From Klebsiella terrigena (GTDB lineage Bacteria > Pseudomonadota > Gammaproteobacteria > Enterobacterales > Enterobacteriaceae), in contig NZ_BJNO01000011.1 in NCBI RefSeq assembly GCF_006539725.1, forward strand, positions 62,001-126,000: DNA of 64,000 nt, in the 5' to 3' direction. Made by a program: the position numbers and the translations under genes. The first letter of the stretch is position 1; each line of letters begins with the position of its first letter. Below the pieces are notes generated by a model. It did not search any database. It saw only the letters and a program-made list of their open reading frames with translations, and was not told the DNA's origin. Shown here one piece after another: positions 8,791-17,651 of this stretch.

Positions 8791-9755
8791 TGCTTTTTGA
8801 GCAGCGCCCGCAGCTGGTGGTAGGTGAGTCCTAGCAGATCCGCCGCCTGCTTCTGATTGTACTTTGCCTGCAGCAGGCTGGACTGCAGCAGGCTTTTTTC
8901 CTGCTCCTGCTGAAAAGCGCGCAGATCCAGCGGCAGCGCGGGGCCGTCCGGGGTTTGCTCGACGACGGCTGGCAGAGGCTGCTGCGGCTGAAAGGGATTG
9001 ATAATAATGTTATCCAGCTCGCTGTCGCTGGTGCCGTGGCGATACACCGAGCGCTCCACCACGTTTTTCAGCTCGCGGATATTGCCTGGCCAGCGGTAGC
9101 CCAGCAGCGTTGCGGTCGCCCGCTCGCTAAAGCCGGGGAACAGCGGCAGCCCCAGCTCGCGGCACATCTGAATGGCGAACTGGTTTGCCAGCAGCATAAT
9201 GTCGCTCTGCCTTTGGCGCAGCGGCGGCAGCTGCACCACGTCGAAGGCCAGGCGGTCGAGGAGATCGGCGCGGAAATGGCCGCTCTCCACCATCTGCGGC
9301 AGATCGGCGTTGGTGGCGCACACCAGCCGCACGTTGACCTGCAGCGGCTGGCTGCCGCCCACGCGCTCCAGCTCCCCGTACTCAATTACCCGCAGCAGCT
9401 TTTCCTGTACCAGCATCGGGGCGGTTGCCAGCTCATCAAGAAAGAGGGTCCCGCCATCGGCGCGTTCAAAGCGTCCCGGATGGCGCTTGCTGGCGCCGGT
9501 AAAGGCGCCGGCTTCGTGGCCAAATAGCTCGGAATCCAGCAGGTTCTCATTCAGCGCGGCGCAGTTGAGGGAGATAAACGGCCCCTGCCAGCGGGATGAG
9601 AGAAAGTGCAGACGGTTAGCGATCAGCTCTTTACCCGTCCCGCGTTCGCCAATCACCAGCACCGGCTTATCCAGCGGCGCCAGCCGTGAGACCTGCTCCA
9701 GCACCTCAAGAAAGCTGTTGGCTTCGCCGAGCAGGTTGTCCTTGTATTCCGCCAT
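8781..9755 (-). CDS. pspF: PspF, sigma-54 enhancer-binding activator of the phage-shock operon
   Basis: The 324-aa product matches PspF. It is an AAA+ domain with Walker A GERGTGKE, the sigma-54-contacting GAFTGA loop, Walker B-type GGTLFLDELA, and a C-terminal Fis-like HTH (YNQKQAADLLGLTYHQLRAL), without any receiver domain, as known for PspF. The start is placed at the MAEYKDN methionine (9755), matching the family N-terminus; an upstream ATG at 9770 would add five residues. PspA binds PspF to hold it inactive until envelope stress. Divergent from pspA. Confidence 0.95.
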   Translation of the reverse strand: MAEYKDNLLGEANSFLEVLEQVSRLAPLDKPVLVIGERGTGKELIANRLHFLSSRWQGPFISLNCAALNENLLDSELFGHEAGAFTGASKRHPGRFERADGGTLFLDELATAPMLVQEKLLRVIEYGELERVGGSQPLQVNVRLVCATNADLPQMVESGHFRADLLDRLAFDVVQLPPLRQRQSDIMLLANQFAIQMCRELGLPLFPGFSERATATLLGYRWPGNIRELKNVVERSVYRHGTSDSELDNIIINPFQPQQPLPAVVEQTPDGPALPLDLRAFQQEQEKSLLQSSLLQAKYNQKQAADLLGLTYHQLRALLKKHQL

Positions 9756-9854
9756 GATGAAATTCGCCATTTAGTCGTGTGATTCACCAGGTTACTTTAG
9801 CAACCCGCTGCGCATATAACAACCATGCCTTTTAAAATCAATAAGATAAAAAAT

Positions 9855-9870
9855 TGGCACGCTATTTGTA
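9855..9870 (+). promoter_or_regulatory. Sigma-54 promoter of pspABCD
   Basis: TTGGCACGCTATTTGTA matches the sigma-54 consensus TGGCAC-N5-TTGC(A/T) closely (TGGCAC at 9855-9860, TTGTA at 9866-9870) and sits about 50 bp ahead of the pspA start. PspF and IHF sites are expected in the A/T-rich DNA between 9771 and 9854. Confidence 0.9.
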
Positions 9871-9922
9871 TTAGTCTCTGCACAGGCCGTTGCCTGATAA
9901 CAGAACTATGAGGATTGAAATT

Positions 9923-10588
9923 ATGGGTATTTTTTCTCGTTTTGCCGACATCGTGAACGCCAACATTAACTCTCTGCTGGAGAAAGCGGAGGACCCGCAG
10001 AAGCTGGTTCGCCTGATGATCCAGGAGATGGAGGATACGCTGGTTGAAGTCCGCTCGACTTCGGCACGCGCGCTGGCTGAAAAGAAACAGCTGAGTCGCC
10101 GCATTGAGCAGGCGCTCGCGCAGCAGGCCGAATGGCAGGAAAAAGCCGAGCTGGCGTTGCGCAAAGATAAAGACGATCTCGCCCGCGCCGCGCTGATGGA
10201 AAAACAGAAGCTCACCGACCTTATCGGCAGCCTGGAAAATGAGGCGCAGCTGGTTGATGAAACCCTGGCGCGGATGAAAAAAGAGATCGGCGAGCTGGAG
10301 AACAAGCTCAGCGAAACGCGCGCTCGTCAGCAGGCTCTGACCCTGCGTCACCAGGCGGCCAGCTCGTCCCGCGACGTGCGTCGTCAGCTGGACAGCGGTA
10401 AAATTGATGAAGCGATGGCGCGTTTTGAATCCTTCGAACGCCGCATCGATCAGATGGAAGCGGAAGCGGAAAGCCACGGCTTCGGCAAGCAAAAATCGCT
10501 GGACCAGCAGTTTGCTGACCTGAAGGCCGACGACGAAATCAGCGAACAGCTGGCGGCGTTGAAAAGCAAAATGAATCAAAATAACTGA
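9923..10588 (+). CDS. pspA: PspA, phage-shock effector and PspF inhibitor
   Basis: 221 residues, almost all heptad-patterned helices, as in PspA/IM30 (ESCRT-III-like) proteins that coat damaged inner membrane and hold PspF inactive. Start is set at [16 protein letters not shown] (9923), the conserved amphipathic N-terminus; upstream in-frame codons add non-family residues. The preceding GAGGATTG region supplies the ribosome site. First gene of the sigma-54-driven operon. Confidence 0.95.
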   Translation: MGIFSRFADIVNANINSLLEKAEDPQKLVRLMIQEMEDTLVEVRSTSARALAEKKQLSRRIEQALAQQAEWQEKAELALRKDKDDLARAALMEKQKLTDLIGSLENEAQLVDETLARMKKEIGELENKLSETRARQQALTLRHQAASSSRDVRRQLDSGKIDEAMARFESFERRIDQMEAEAESHGFGKQKSLDQQFADLKADDEISEQLAALKSKMNQNN

Positions 10589-10601
10589 TGACATTCGCAA
10601 A

Positions 10602-10663
10602 ATCCTTCAGGCCGCGCTGCCGGTCGAAAGACCGGGGCAGGCGATGCCGCCAGCCTGAAGGAT
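10602..10663 (+). other. Long hairpin between pspA and pspB
   Basis: An outer 11-bp perfect inverted repeat (atccttcaggc at 10602-10612, gcctgaaggat at 10653-10663) encloses an inner stem (ctgccggtc / gaccgg..cag around a GAAA tetraloop at 10626-10629). Placed in the 128-bp gap after pspA, it could protect pspA mRNA from 3' decay or limit read-through, giving more PspA than PspBCD. No T-run follows, so it is not a standard terminator. Confidence 0.6.
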
Positions 10664-10716
10664 CAAGCGTCGCGGCGCCGTGACGCGCCGCCGCTCACTC
10701 ACTGTAAGGAGTACAC

Positions 10717-10941
10717 ATGAGTACGCTTTTTATTGCCATACCCCTGACGTTATTTGTGCTGTTCGTTTTGCCGGTGTGGCTCTGGCTGCACTACAACAAT
10801 CGTTCTGCCAGCGGCAGTCTGTCACAGAATGAACAGCAGCGCCTGCTGCAGCTGACCGATGACGCGAAGCGCATGCGCGAACGGATTCAGACGCTGGAAG
10901 ACATTCTTGATGCCGAGCATCCAAACTGGAGAGACAAATAA
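10717..10941 (+). CDS. pspB: PspB, inner-membrane phage-shock activator
   Basis: 74 residues: one N-terminal membrane helix (about residues 3-23), then a charged cytoplasmic helix with the family's leucine-rich coiled-coil pattern (LLQLTDDAKRMRERIQTLED). PspB works with PspC to sense envelope stress and relieve PspA inhibition of PspF. AAGGAG ribosome site. Its stop codon shares one base with the pspC start. Confidence 0.95.
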   Translation: MSTLFIAIPLTLFVLFVLPVWLWLHYNNRSASGSLSQNEQQRLLQLTDDAKRMRERIQTLEDILDAEHPNWRDK

Positions 10942-11300
10942 TGGCCGGACTCGATTTGAGTAAAAAACTGTGGCGAATTCCCCAGCGCGGTATGGTGAAG
11001 GGCGTTTGCGCCGGGATCGCGCACTACCTTGATGTGCCGGTTAAGCTGGTGCGTTTGATAACCGTCCTGGCGATGATTTTTGGTCTCTTTTTCTTTGTGC
11101 TGGTGGCATATATTATCCTGACGTTTGCCCTCGATCCGATACCGGAAAGCGAGCTGAACGGCGAGAAAGTGCCGGCCAGCGGCGAGCTGCTCGCCGAGGC
11201 GGATCGCGAGCTGGCGGCCAGCGAACGGCGCCTGCGGGAAATGGAGCGCTACGTCACCTCCGACACCTTTACCCTGCGCAGCCGCTTTCGTCAGCTGTAG
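10941..11300 (+). CDS. pspC: PspC, inner-membrane phage-shock sensor
   Basis: 119 residues with the PspC-domain core KLWRIPQRGMVKGVCAGIAH, a strongly hydrophobic segment (~residues 42-65) and a charged C-terminal tail with a leucine-zipper-like helix. Translationally coupled to pspB through a TAATG overlap. Partner of PspB in transmitting secretin or proton-motive-force stress to PspA. Confidence 0.95.
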   Translation: MAGLDLSKKLWRIPQRGMVKGVCAGIAHYLDVPVKLVRLITVLAMIFGLFFFVLVAYIILTFALDPIPESELNGEKVPASGELLAEADRELAASERRLREMERYVTSDTFTLRSRFRQL

Positions 11301-11318
11301 CTTAAACTGAGGTCACCT

Positions 11319-11537
11319 ATGAACATCAAATGGCAGCAGGCAGGACAAAAAATGAAACCCGGGCTGAAAATCGCCGGCCGGCTGGTGCTGCTGACCGCGT
11401 TGCGCTATGGCCCGGCGGGCGTTGCCGGCTGGGCAATCAAGTCGGTTGCGCGTCGGCCGGTGAAAATGCTGCTGGCGGTTGCTCTCGAGCCGCTGCTCAG
11501 CCGCCTGGCAAATCGCTTAACTCGCAACATGAAGTAG
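11319..11537 (+). CDS. pspD: PspD, peripheral phage-shock protein
   Basis: 72 residues, basic with amphipathic/hydrophobic helices ([20 protein letters not shown]), in the expected place after pspC with an 18-bp gap and an AGGTCACCT ribosome region. PspD is a small membrane-associated member of the operon of unclear role. pspE, which follows pspD in E. coli, is not present here. Confidence 0.85.
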   Translation: MNIKWQQAGQKMKPGLKIAGRLVLLTALRYGPAGVAGWAIKSVARRPVKMLLAVALEPLLSRLANRLTRNMK

Positions 11538-11560
11538 CGGGCGGGGATCGCAGTGCCGCA

Positions 11561-11590
11561 CTTTATAACTTCTCGGCTTATCCCCACCTA
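11561..11590 (+). promoter_or_regulatory. Candidate sigma-32 heat-shock promoter for ycjXF
   Basis: CTTTATA at 11561-11567, a 14-bp spacer and CCCCACCTA from 11582 resemble the sigma-32 consensus (CTTGAAA, N12-14, CCCCATnT). It lies ~70 bp ahead of ycjX, and ycjX is reported as a heat-shock gene in E. coli. Sequence match is moderate. Confidence 0.5.
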
Positions 11591-11652
11591 ATGGCTTATG
11601 ATTAAAGCACTTTCTTCAAAGCACTAGCCTGAAATATTACGGATAGCATGGG

Positions 11653-13056
11653 ATGGCAATGAAGCGACTTAAAACTGAATTCAATGCGCTGGTCAACCGT
11701 GGCGTTGACCGGCACCTGCGTCTGGCCGTAACCGGCCTTAGCCGCAGCGGCAAGACCGCATTTATCACCGCGCTGGTCAACCAGCTGCTGAACATCCACT
11801 CCGGCGCGCGCCTGCCGCTGCTCAGCGCGGTCAGGGAAGAGCGCCTGCTGGGCGTCAAGCGCGTCCCGCAGCGCGACTTCGGCATTCCGCGATTTACCTA
11901 TGATGAAGGGCTGGCTCAGCTCTACGGCTCACCCCCGATGTGGCCGACGCCGACCCGCGGCGTCAGCGAGATCCGCCTGGCGCTGCGCTACCGCTCCGGC
12001 GAATCGCTGCTGCGCCACTTCAAGGACACCTCCACCCTGTATCTGGAAATCGTCGATTATCCCGGCGAATGGCTGCTGGATTTACCCATGCTGGCGCAGG
12101 ACTACCTCGGCTGGTCGCGGCAAATGACCGGGCTGCTGCAGGGCCAGCGCGCGGAGTGGTCGGCGCGCTGGCGCCAGCTGTGCGAAGGGTTGGATCCGCT
12201 GGCGCCGGCCGATGAAAACCGGCTGGCGGAAATTGCCGCCGCCTGGACCGACTATCTGCACGCCTGCAAGCGCGAAGGGCTGCACTTTATTCAGCCGGGC
12301 CGCTTCGTGCTGCCCGGAGATATGGCCGGCGCGCCGGCGCTGCAGTTCTTCCCCTGGCCGGACGTGGACGCCGTCGGCGAAGCCCGGCTGGCCCAGGCGG
12401 ACAAGCATACCAACGCCGGGATGCTGCGCGAGCGCTTCAGATATTACTGCGAGAAGGTGGTTAAGGGCTTCTACAAAGACCATTTTCTGCGCTTTGACCG
12501 CCAGATTGTGCTGGTGGACTGCCTGCAGCCGCTGAACAGCGGGCCGCAGGCCTTCAACGATATGCGCCTCGCGCTGACCCAGCTGATGCAAAGCTTTCAC
12601 TACGGCCAGCGGACGCTGTTCCGCCGCCTGTTCTCCCCGGTGATTGATAAGCTGCTGTTTGCGGCGACCAAGGCCGATCACGTGACCGTCGATCAGCATG
12701 CCAACATGGTGTCGCTGCTGCAGCAGCTGATTCAGGATGCGTGGCAAAATGCAGCCTTCGAAGGGATTAGCATGGACTGCCTGGGGCTGGCGTCGATTCA
12801 GGCCACCCAGGGCGGGCTGATTGCGGTCAACGGCGAGAACATTCCCGCGCTGCGCGGCGATCGGCTCAGCGATGGCCAGCCGCTGACCATCTATCCCGGC
12901 GAAGTGCCGTCGCGCCTGCCGGGCCAGGCGTTCTGGCAGCAGCAGGGCTTTCAGTTTGAGAATTTCCGCCCGCGGGTGATGGATGTCGATAAGCCGCTGC
13001 CGCATATTCGCCTGGACGCGGCGCTTGAGTTTTTGATTGGAGATAAATTGCGATGA
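11653..13056 (+). CDS. ycjX: YcjX, DUF463 P-loop NTPase-like stress protein
   Basis: About 467 residues (465 if the second ATG at 11659 is used, which gives the family start MKRLK). Near the N-terminus is the P-loop [10 protein letters not shown] (~residues 29-38); the rest is the full-length DUF463 domain with the conserved [17 protein letters not shown] segment. YcjX is a GTPase-like protein of the psp/heat-shock regulon with unclear cell role. The stop overlaps the ycjF start (ATGA), so the two are translated together. Confidence 0.92.
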   Translation: MAMKRLKTEFNALVNRGVDRHLRLAVTGLSRSGKTAFITALVNQLLNIHSGARLPLLSAVREERLLGVKRVPQRDFGIPRFTYDEGLAQLYGSPPMWPTPTRGVSEIRLALRYRSGESLLRHFKDTSTLYLEIVDYPGEWLLDLPMLAQDYLGWSRQMTGLLQGQRAEWSARWRQLCEGLDPLAPADENRLAEIAAAWTDYLHACKREGLHFIQPGRFVLPGDMAGAPALQFFPWPDVDAVGEARLAQADKHTNAGMLRERFRYYCEKVVKGFYKDHFLRFDRQIVLVDCLQPLNSGPQAFNDMRLALTQLMQSFHYGQRTLFRRLFSPVIDKLLFAATKADHVTVDQHANMVSLLQQLIQDAWQNAAFEGISMDCLGLASIQATQGGLIAVNGENIPALRGDRLSDGQPLTIYPGEVPSRLPGQAFWQQQGFQFENFRPRVMDVDKPLPHIRLDAALEFLIGDKLR

Positions 13057-14114
13057 GCGAACCGTTAAAACCACGCGTTGATTTCAACGGACCGCTGCAG
13101 GCGGAGCCTGCCGAGGCGCTAAAGTCTGCCCGCGCGTTTGCCGGCGCTGACGCAGAAAAGTTCGCCCCGGCGCGGGTTGACCTGCTGACAGAGGACGAAG
13201 AGGGCACGGCGGAAGCGGTGGTAGAGTCGGTTCTGCGGCCGAAGCGCAGCCTGTGGCGGCGGATGGTCAGCGCCGGGCTGGCGATATTTGGCGTCAGCGT
13301 GGTGGCGCAGGGCGTGCAGTGGACGATGACCGCATGGCAGACGCAGGACTGGATTGCGCTCGGCGGCTGCGCGGCCGGGGCGCTGATCGTTGGCGCGGGC
13401 GTCGGTTCCGTTGCCACCGAATGGCGGCGCCTGTGGCGGCTGCGCCAGCGCGCCCACGAGCGCGACGAGGCCCGCGATCTGATGCACAGCCATGCGGTCG
13501 GAAAAGGGCGGGCGTTTTGCGAAAAGCTTGCGCAGCAGGCCGGGCTCGATCAGGCGCACCCGGCTCTCCAGCGCTGGTATGCCGCGATCCACGAAACGCA
13601 AAGCGATCGTGAAGTCGTAAGCCTGTATGCACAGCTGGTTCAGCCGGTGCTGGATGCCCAGGCGCGGCGCGAAATCAGCCGCTCGGCGGCGGAATCGACG
13701 CTGATGATCGCCGTCAGCCCGCTGGCGCTGGTGGATATGGCGTTTATCGCCTGGCGTAATTTACGCCTGATTAACCGGATTGCCACCCTGTACGGCATCG
13801 AGCTGGGCTACTACAGCCGACTGCGCCTGTTCCGTCTGGTGCTGCTGAATATCGCCTTCGCCGGCGCCAGCGAGCTGGTGCGGGAGGTCGGAATGGACTG
13901 GATGTCGCAGGATCTGGCGGCCAGGCTATCGGCCCGTGCGGCGCAGGGCATCGGCGCCGGGCTGCTTACCGCGCGGCTGGGGATCAAAGCGATGGAGCTG
14001 TGCCGCCCGCTGCCGTGGATCGCTGACGATAAGCCACGGCTGGGGGATTTCCGCCGGGAGCTGATCGGCCAGCTGAAAGAGACGTTGCAAAAAAGCAAAG
14101 CTCGCCCGGAATAA
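13053..14114 (+). CDS. ycjF: YcjF, DUF697/TIGR01620 inner-membrane protein
   Basis: 353 residues: a polar N-terminal ~65 residues, two membrane segments (about residues 70-115), then a cytoplasmic/peripheral DUF697-like region. Coupled to ycjX by a 4-bp overlap. The ycjX-ycjF pair is regularly found next to psp genes and is co-induced with them. Biochemical function unknown. Confidence 0.92.
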   Translation: MSEPLKPRVDFNGPLQAEPAEALKSARAFAGADAEKFAPARVDLLTEDEEGTAEAVVESVLRPKRSLWRRMVSAGLAIFGVSVVAQGVQWTMTAWQTQDWIALGGCAAGALIVGAGVGSVATEWRRLWRLRQRAHERDEARDLMHSHAVGKGRAFCEKLAQQAGLDQAHPALQRWYAAIHETQSDREVVSLYAQLVQPVLDAQARREISRSAAESTLMIAVSPLALVDMAFIAWRNLRLINRIATLYGIELGYYSRLRLFRLVLLNIAFAGASELVREVGMDWMSQDLAARLSARAAQGIGAGLLTARLGIKAMELCRPLPWIADDKPRLGDFRRELIGQLKETLQKSKARPE

Positions 14115-14214
14115 CCTTCTTAGCCGATCTGGCCGTCGCTCCCCGGCGGCCAGCGGCGCATTCTCGCTTTTCTTCGCTCGCCTTTACGCCACAGCGGCCA
14201 TTTTTCCGCCATAC

Positions 14215-14232
14215 TGTCAATATTTGTTGACA
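14215..14232 (+). promoter_or_regulatory. TyrR box ahead of tyrR
   Basis: TGTCAA-TATTTG-TTGACA is a perfect palindrome that fits the TyrR box pattern (TGTAAA-N6-TTTACA with tolerated changes). It lies ~75 bp upstream of tyrR, in line with the known autorepression of tyrR. Confidence 0.75.
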
Positions 14233-14303
14233 GCTATCTTCACGCCAGCAAATAACTGTCCTATTATTCATCCGTCATTGGCCTTTTTAGGGTGAAAACT
14301 CCT

Positions 14304-15845
14304 ATGCGTCTTGAAGTCTTTTGTGAGGACCGTCTTGGTCTGACCCGTGAATTGCTCGATTTGCTGGTGCTGCGAGGGATCGACCTCCGCGGTATCGACA
14401 TCGACCCTATTGGCCGGATCTACCTCAATTTTGCCGAGCTGGAGTTCGCTAATTTTAGCAGCCTGATGGCGGAAATCCGCCGTATCGCCGGCGTGACCGA
14501 CGTGCGCACCGTGCCGTGGATGCCGTCTGAGCGTGAGCATCTTGCGCTGTCGGCGCTGCTGGTGGCGATGCCGGAACCGGTGCTCTCGCTGGACACCAAA
14601 GGGAAAGTCGAGCTGGCGAACCCGGCCAGCTGCCAGCTGTTTGCGCAAAGCCAGGAGCGGCTGCGCAATCACCCGGTAGCCCAGCTGATTACCGATTTTA
14701 ACATCCAGCGCTGGCTGGAAAGCAGCCCGCTGGAGTCGCACAGCGAGCATGTGGTGATTGGCGGACAGAACTTTGTTCTGGAGATTACGCCGGTCTACCT
14801 TGAAGGCGAGCACGGCGAACGCGTGCTCACCGGAGCGGTGGCAATGCTGCGTTCCACCGTGCGTATGGGGCGTCAGCTGCAGACCATGACGACCCAGGAT
14901 ACCAGCGCGTTCAGCCAAATTCTCGCCGTCGGCCCGAAAATGCGCCACGTAGTTGAGCAGGCCCGCAAGCTGGCGATGCTCAGCGCGCCGCTGCTGATCG
15001 TCGGCGATACCGGTACCGGGAAAGATCTTCTGGCGCACGCCTGCCACCTCGCCAGCCCGCGGGCGAGCAAGCCCTATCTGGCGCTGAACTGCGGTTCTAT
15101 CCCGGAAGACGCGGTGGAAAGCGAGCTGTTTGGCGATGCTATTCAGGGTAAAAAAGGCTTCTTTGAGCAGGCTAACGGCGGCTCGGTGCTGCTGGATGAG
15201 ATCGGCGAAATGTCGCCGCGGATGCAAACGAAGCTGCTGCGCTTCCTTAACGACGGCACCTTCCGCCGGGTGGGGGAAGATCACGAGGTTCACGTTGACG
15301 TGCGGGTGATTTGCGCCACCCAGAAAAACCTCGTGGAGATGGTACAGAAGGGTCTGTTCCGCGAAGATCTTTACTACCGCCTCAACGTCCTGACCCTGCA
15401 TTTACCGCCGCTGCGCGACTGCCCGCAGGATATCATTCCGCTGACCGAGCTGTTCGTCGCCCGGTTTGCCGACGAGCAGGGGATCCCGCGGCCGAAGCTT
15501 TCCGCCGATCTCAGTACGGTGCTGACCCGCTATAGCTGGCCTGGCAACGTTCGCCAGCTGAAGAACGCGGTTTATCGTGCGCTGACGCAGCTTGATGGCT
15601 ACGAAATGCGGCCCCAGGATATCCTGCTGCCGGATAGCGACGTCGCTTCGCTGCCGGTAGGCGAAGAGGCGATGGAAGGTTCGCTGGACGATATTACTCG
15701 TCGCTTTGAGCGTTCCGTTCTGACCCAGCTTTACCGCAGCTTCCCGAGCACCCGTAAGCTGGCGAAGCGTCTGGGGGTTTCCCATACCGCGATTGCCAAT
15801 AAGCTGCGCGAGTATGGTCTCAGCCAGAAGAAGAGTGAAGAATAG
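14304..15845 (+). CDS. tyrR: TyrR, aromatic amino-acid regulator
   Basis: 513 residues, the family length when started at MRLEVFCEDRLG (14304). Order: ACT domain (~1-70), PAS domain (~78-190), AAA+ domain (Walker A GDTGTGKD ~ residue 235; Walker B-like GGSVLLDEIGE) and a C-terminal HTH (TRKLAKRLGVSHTAIANKL). The sigma-54 contact motif GAFTGA is replaced by QGKKGF, the known reason TyrR acts on sigma-70 promoters. It controls aromatic amino-acid synthesis and transport genes with Tyr, Phe or Trp as ligands. Confidence 0.95.
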   Translation: MRLEVFCEDRLGLTRELLDLLVLRGIDLRGIDIDPIGRIYLNFAELEFANFSSLMAEIRRIAGVTDVRTVPWMPSEREHLALSALLVAMPEPVLSLDTKGKVELANPASCQLFAQSQERLRNHPVAQLITDFNIQRWLESSPLESHSEHVVIGGQNFVLEITPVYLEGEHGERVLTGAVAMLRSTVRMGRQLQTMTTQDTSAFSQILAVGPKMRHVVEQARKLAMLSAPLLIVGDTGTGKDLLAHACHLASPRASKPYLALNCGSIPEDAVESELFGDAIQGKKGFFEQANGGSVLLDEIGEMSPRMQTKLLRFLNDGTFRRVGEDHEVHVDVRVICATQKNLVEMVQKGLFREDLYYRLNVLTLHLPPLRDCPQDIIPLTELFVARFADEQGIPRPKLSADLSTVLTRYSWPGNVRQLKNAVYRALTQLDGYEMRPQDILLPDSDVASLPVGEEAMEGSLDDITRRFERSVLTQLYRSFPSTRKLAKRLGVSHTAIANKLREYGLSQKKSEE

Positions 15846-15914
15846 CGTAGCCTCGTTGGCCGGCGGGATTGACCGTCGGCCAACGTGCTGCAAACTTATT
15901 TTCCAGGAATTCAG

Positions 15915-16985
15915 ATGGTAATGTCGCCTGGCCCGCTGCTGTCGTGGCTGAAACTCCTGACCCTCTCCGCCGCGCTGTCGTTTGTGCTGTTCTGGCTACA
16001 TCTGCCCGCGGCGCTGCTGCTAGGGCCGATGATCGCCGGCATAACCTTCAGCCTGCGCGGCACGACAATCAGCGTACCTCGACCCTTTTTTATCGCCGCT
16101 CAGGCCATTATTGGCTGCATGATCGCCCAAACCCTCACGCCCTCAATTTTTGGCGTGCTGCTCGGCCACTGGCCGCTGGTGCTGTTTATTCTGTTCGCTA
16201 CGCTGGCCTTCAGCGCGCTGGCCGGGTGGCTGCTGGTGCGCTACAGCTCGCTACCCGGGGCAACCGGCGCGTGGGGCAGCTCGCCGGGTGGCGCTTCGGC
16301 GATGGTGGTCATGGCGCAGGATTACGGCGCCGACGTGCGGCTGGTGGCCTTAATGCAGTATCTGCGGGTGCTGTTCGTTGCCGGCGCGGCGGCGCTGGTG
16401 GTGCGTTTTGCCTCTGGCGGCGAGGCGCAGGAGATGAACCAGCAGATCGTCTGGTTTCCCGCCATCAGCGGGCAGCTGCCGTTGACGCTGCTGCTGACCG
16501 CCGCCGCAGGCTGGCTGGGCCTGCGCATGCGCTTTCCTTCCGGCGTGATGCTGCTGCCGATGCTGGCCGGGGCGCTGGTGCAGGGAGAGGGCTGGCTGAT
16601 GCTGGAGCTGCCGGAATGGCTGCTGGCGCTGGCTTATGCCGCCATTGGCTGGAGCGTTGGTCTAAAATTTAATCGGGAGATTTTTCTGCTGGCGCTAAAG
16701 ACTCTGCCGCAGATTCTCGCCTCCATCATCGGCCTGATTTTACTCTGCTCGCTGATGGCGTTTGGCCTGACGCAGGTGCTGCCGCTCGATTTTATGACCG
16801 CCTATCTGGCGACCAGCCCCGGGGGCCTGGATACGGTGGCGATTATTGCGGCGGGAACGCGAGCCGACATGTCGTTTATCATGGCGATGCAGACCTTGCG
16901 CCTGTTCACCATCTTATTGACCGGCCCGGCGATTGCGCGGTTTATCTCCCGCTATGCGCCGCGAAAAGAAAAAAGCCCCCGATAA
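15915..16985 (+). CDS. abrB: AbrB-family inner-membrane protein (putative regulator/transporter)
   Basis: 356 residues with about ten membrane segments in two homologous halves, each with a glycine-rich SPGG motif (WGSSPGGASAMVVMAQDYGA and ATSPGGLDTVAIIAAG). This matches E. coli AbrB, a COG3180 membrane protein. ATG at 15915 is chosen because AGGAA lies 5 nt upstream; an in-frame upstream ATG lacks a site. In the E. coli order tyrR is directly followed by tpx, so abrB is extra here. The last codons overlap the tpx terminator. Function not established. Confidence 0.85.
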   Translation: MVMSPGPLLSWLKLLTLSAALSFVLFWLHLPAALLLGPMIAGITFSLRGTTISVPRPFFIAAQAIIGCMIAQTLTPSIFGVLLGHWPLVLFILFATLAFSALAGWLLVRYSSLPGATGAWGSSPGGASAMVVMAQDYGADVRLVALMQYLRVLFVAGAAALVVRFASGGEAQEMNQQIVWFPAISGQLPLTLLLTAAAGWLGLRMRFPSGVMLLPMLAGALVQGEGWLMLELPEWLLALAYAAIGWSVGLKFNREIFLLALKTLPQILASIIGLILLCSLMAFGLTQVLPLDFMTAYLATSPGGLDTVAIIAAGTRADMSFIMAMQTLRLFTILLTGPAIARFISRYAPRKEKSPR

Positions 16986-16995
16986 ACGAGGGCTT
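16973..16995 (-). terminator. Rho-independent terminator of tpx, inside the 3' end of abrB
   Basis: Read on the minus strand: AAGCCCTCG-TTTAT-CGGGGGCTT followed by TTTTCTTTT. It lies 46 bp after the tpx stop. The abrB stop codon (16983-16985) falls within the hairpin. Confidence 0.85.
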
Positions 16996-17041
16996 AGGAC
17001 ATGCGGGCCGGGCGTGAAGCGCGGTCCGGGGCAGAGGCTGA

Positions 17042-17548
17042 TTACGCTTTCAGCGCAGCCAGGGCCGCATCGTAGTCCGGCTCTTCGGTGATTTCATTCA
17101 CCAGCTGGCTGTAAACAACCTGGTCATTTTCATCAACAACGACCACTGCGCGAGCGGCCAGGCCGGCCAGCGGGCCAGCAGCAATGGCAACGCCGTAATC
17201 AGCCAGGAACTGCGGCGCGCGCAGGGTGGACAGGGTGACGACGTTGTTCAGGCCTTCAGCGCCGCAGAAGCGGGACTGAGCGAACGGCAGATCGGCGGAG
17301 ATGCACAGCACAACGGTGTTGTTCAGCTCGGATGCCAGTTGGTTAAATTTACGTACCGATGCCGCGCACACGCCGGTATCGATGCTTGGGAAAATATTCA
17401 GTACTTTACGTTTGCCGGCGAACTGGCTCAGCGCGACGTCGGAGAGATCTTTGGCGACCAGCGTAAACGGCTGCGCGGCTGCGCCTGCCTGCGGAATGGT
17501 GCCCTGAACGGCAACGGGGTTGCCCTGGAAATGCACGGTTTGTGACAT
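17042..17548 (-). CDS. tpx: Tpx, periplasmic/lipid-hydroperoxide thiol peroxidase
   Basis: 168 residues, the family length. The peroxidatic cysteine lies in [13 protein letters not shown] (Cys61) and the resolving cysteine in SRFCGAEG (Cys95), the 2-Cys atypical peroxiredoxin arrangement of Tpx. It reduces hydroperoxides using thioredoxin. Start ATG with GGAAG ribosome site. Divergent from ycjG. Confidence 0.97.
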   Translation of the reverse strand: MSQTVHFQGNPVAVQGTIPQAGAAAQPFTLVAKDLSDVALSQFAGKRKVLNIFPSIDTGVCAASVRKFNQLASELNNTVVLCISADLPFAQSRFCGAEGLNNVVTLSTLRAPQFLADYGVAIAAGPLAGLAARAVVVVDENDQVVYSQLVNEITEEPDYDAALAALKA

Positions 17549-17651
17549 GTTTATCTTCCTGTTTACATATAGTTAACGTCACGGGTAGTGTATGACATCC
17601 GTTATCAGCACGGCAAATCCTATTTAACGTTTCCCCTGGAGGAACCTGGGA

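Noticed and set aside
12082-13074. Long minus-strand frame opposite ycjX
   Set aside because: GC-rich antisense frame with no start signal or family motif; ycjX is unmistakable.
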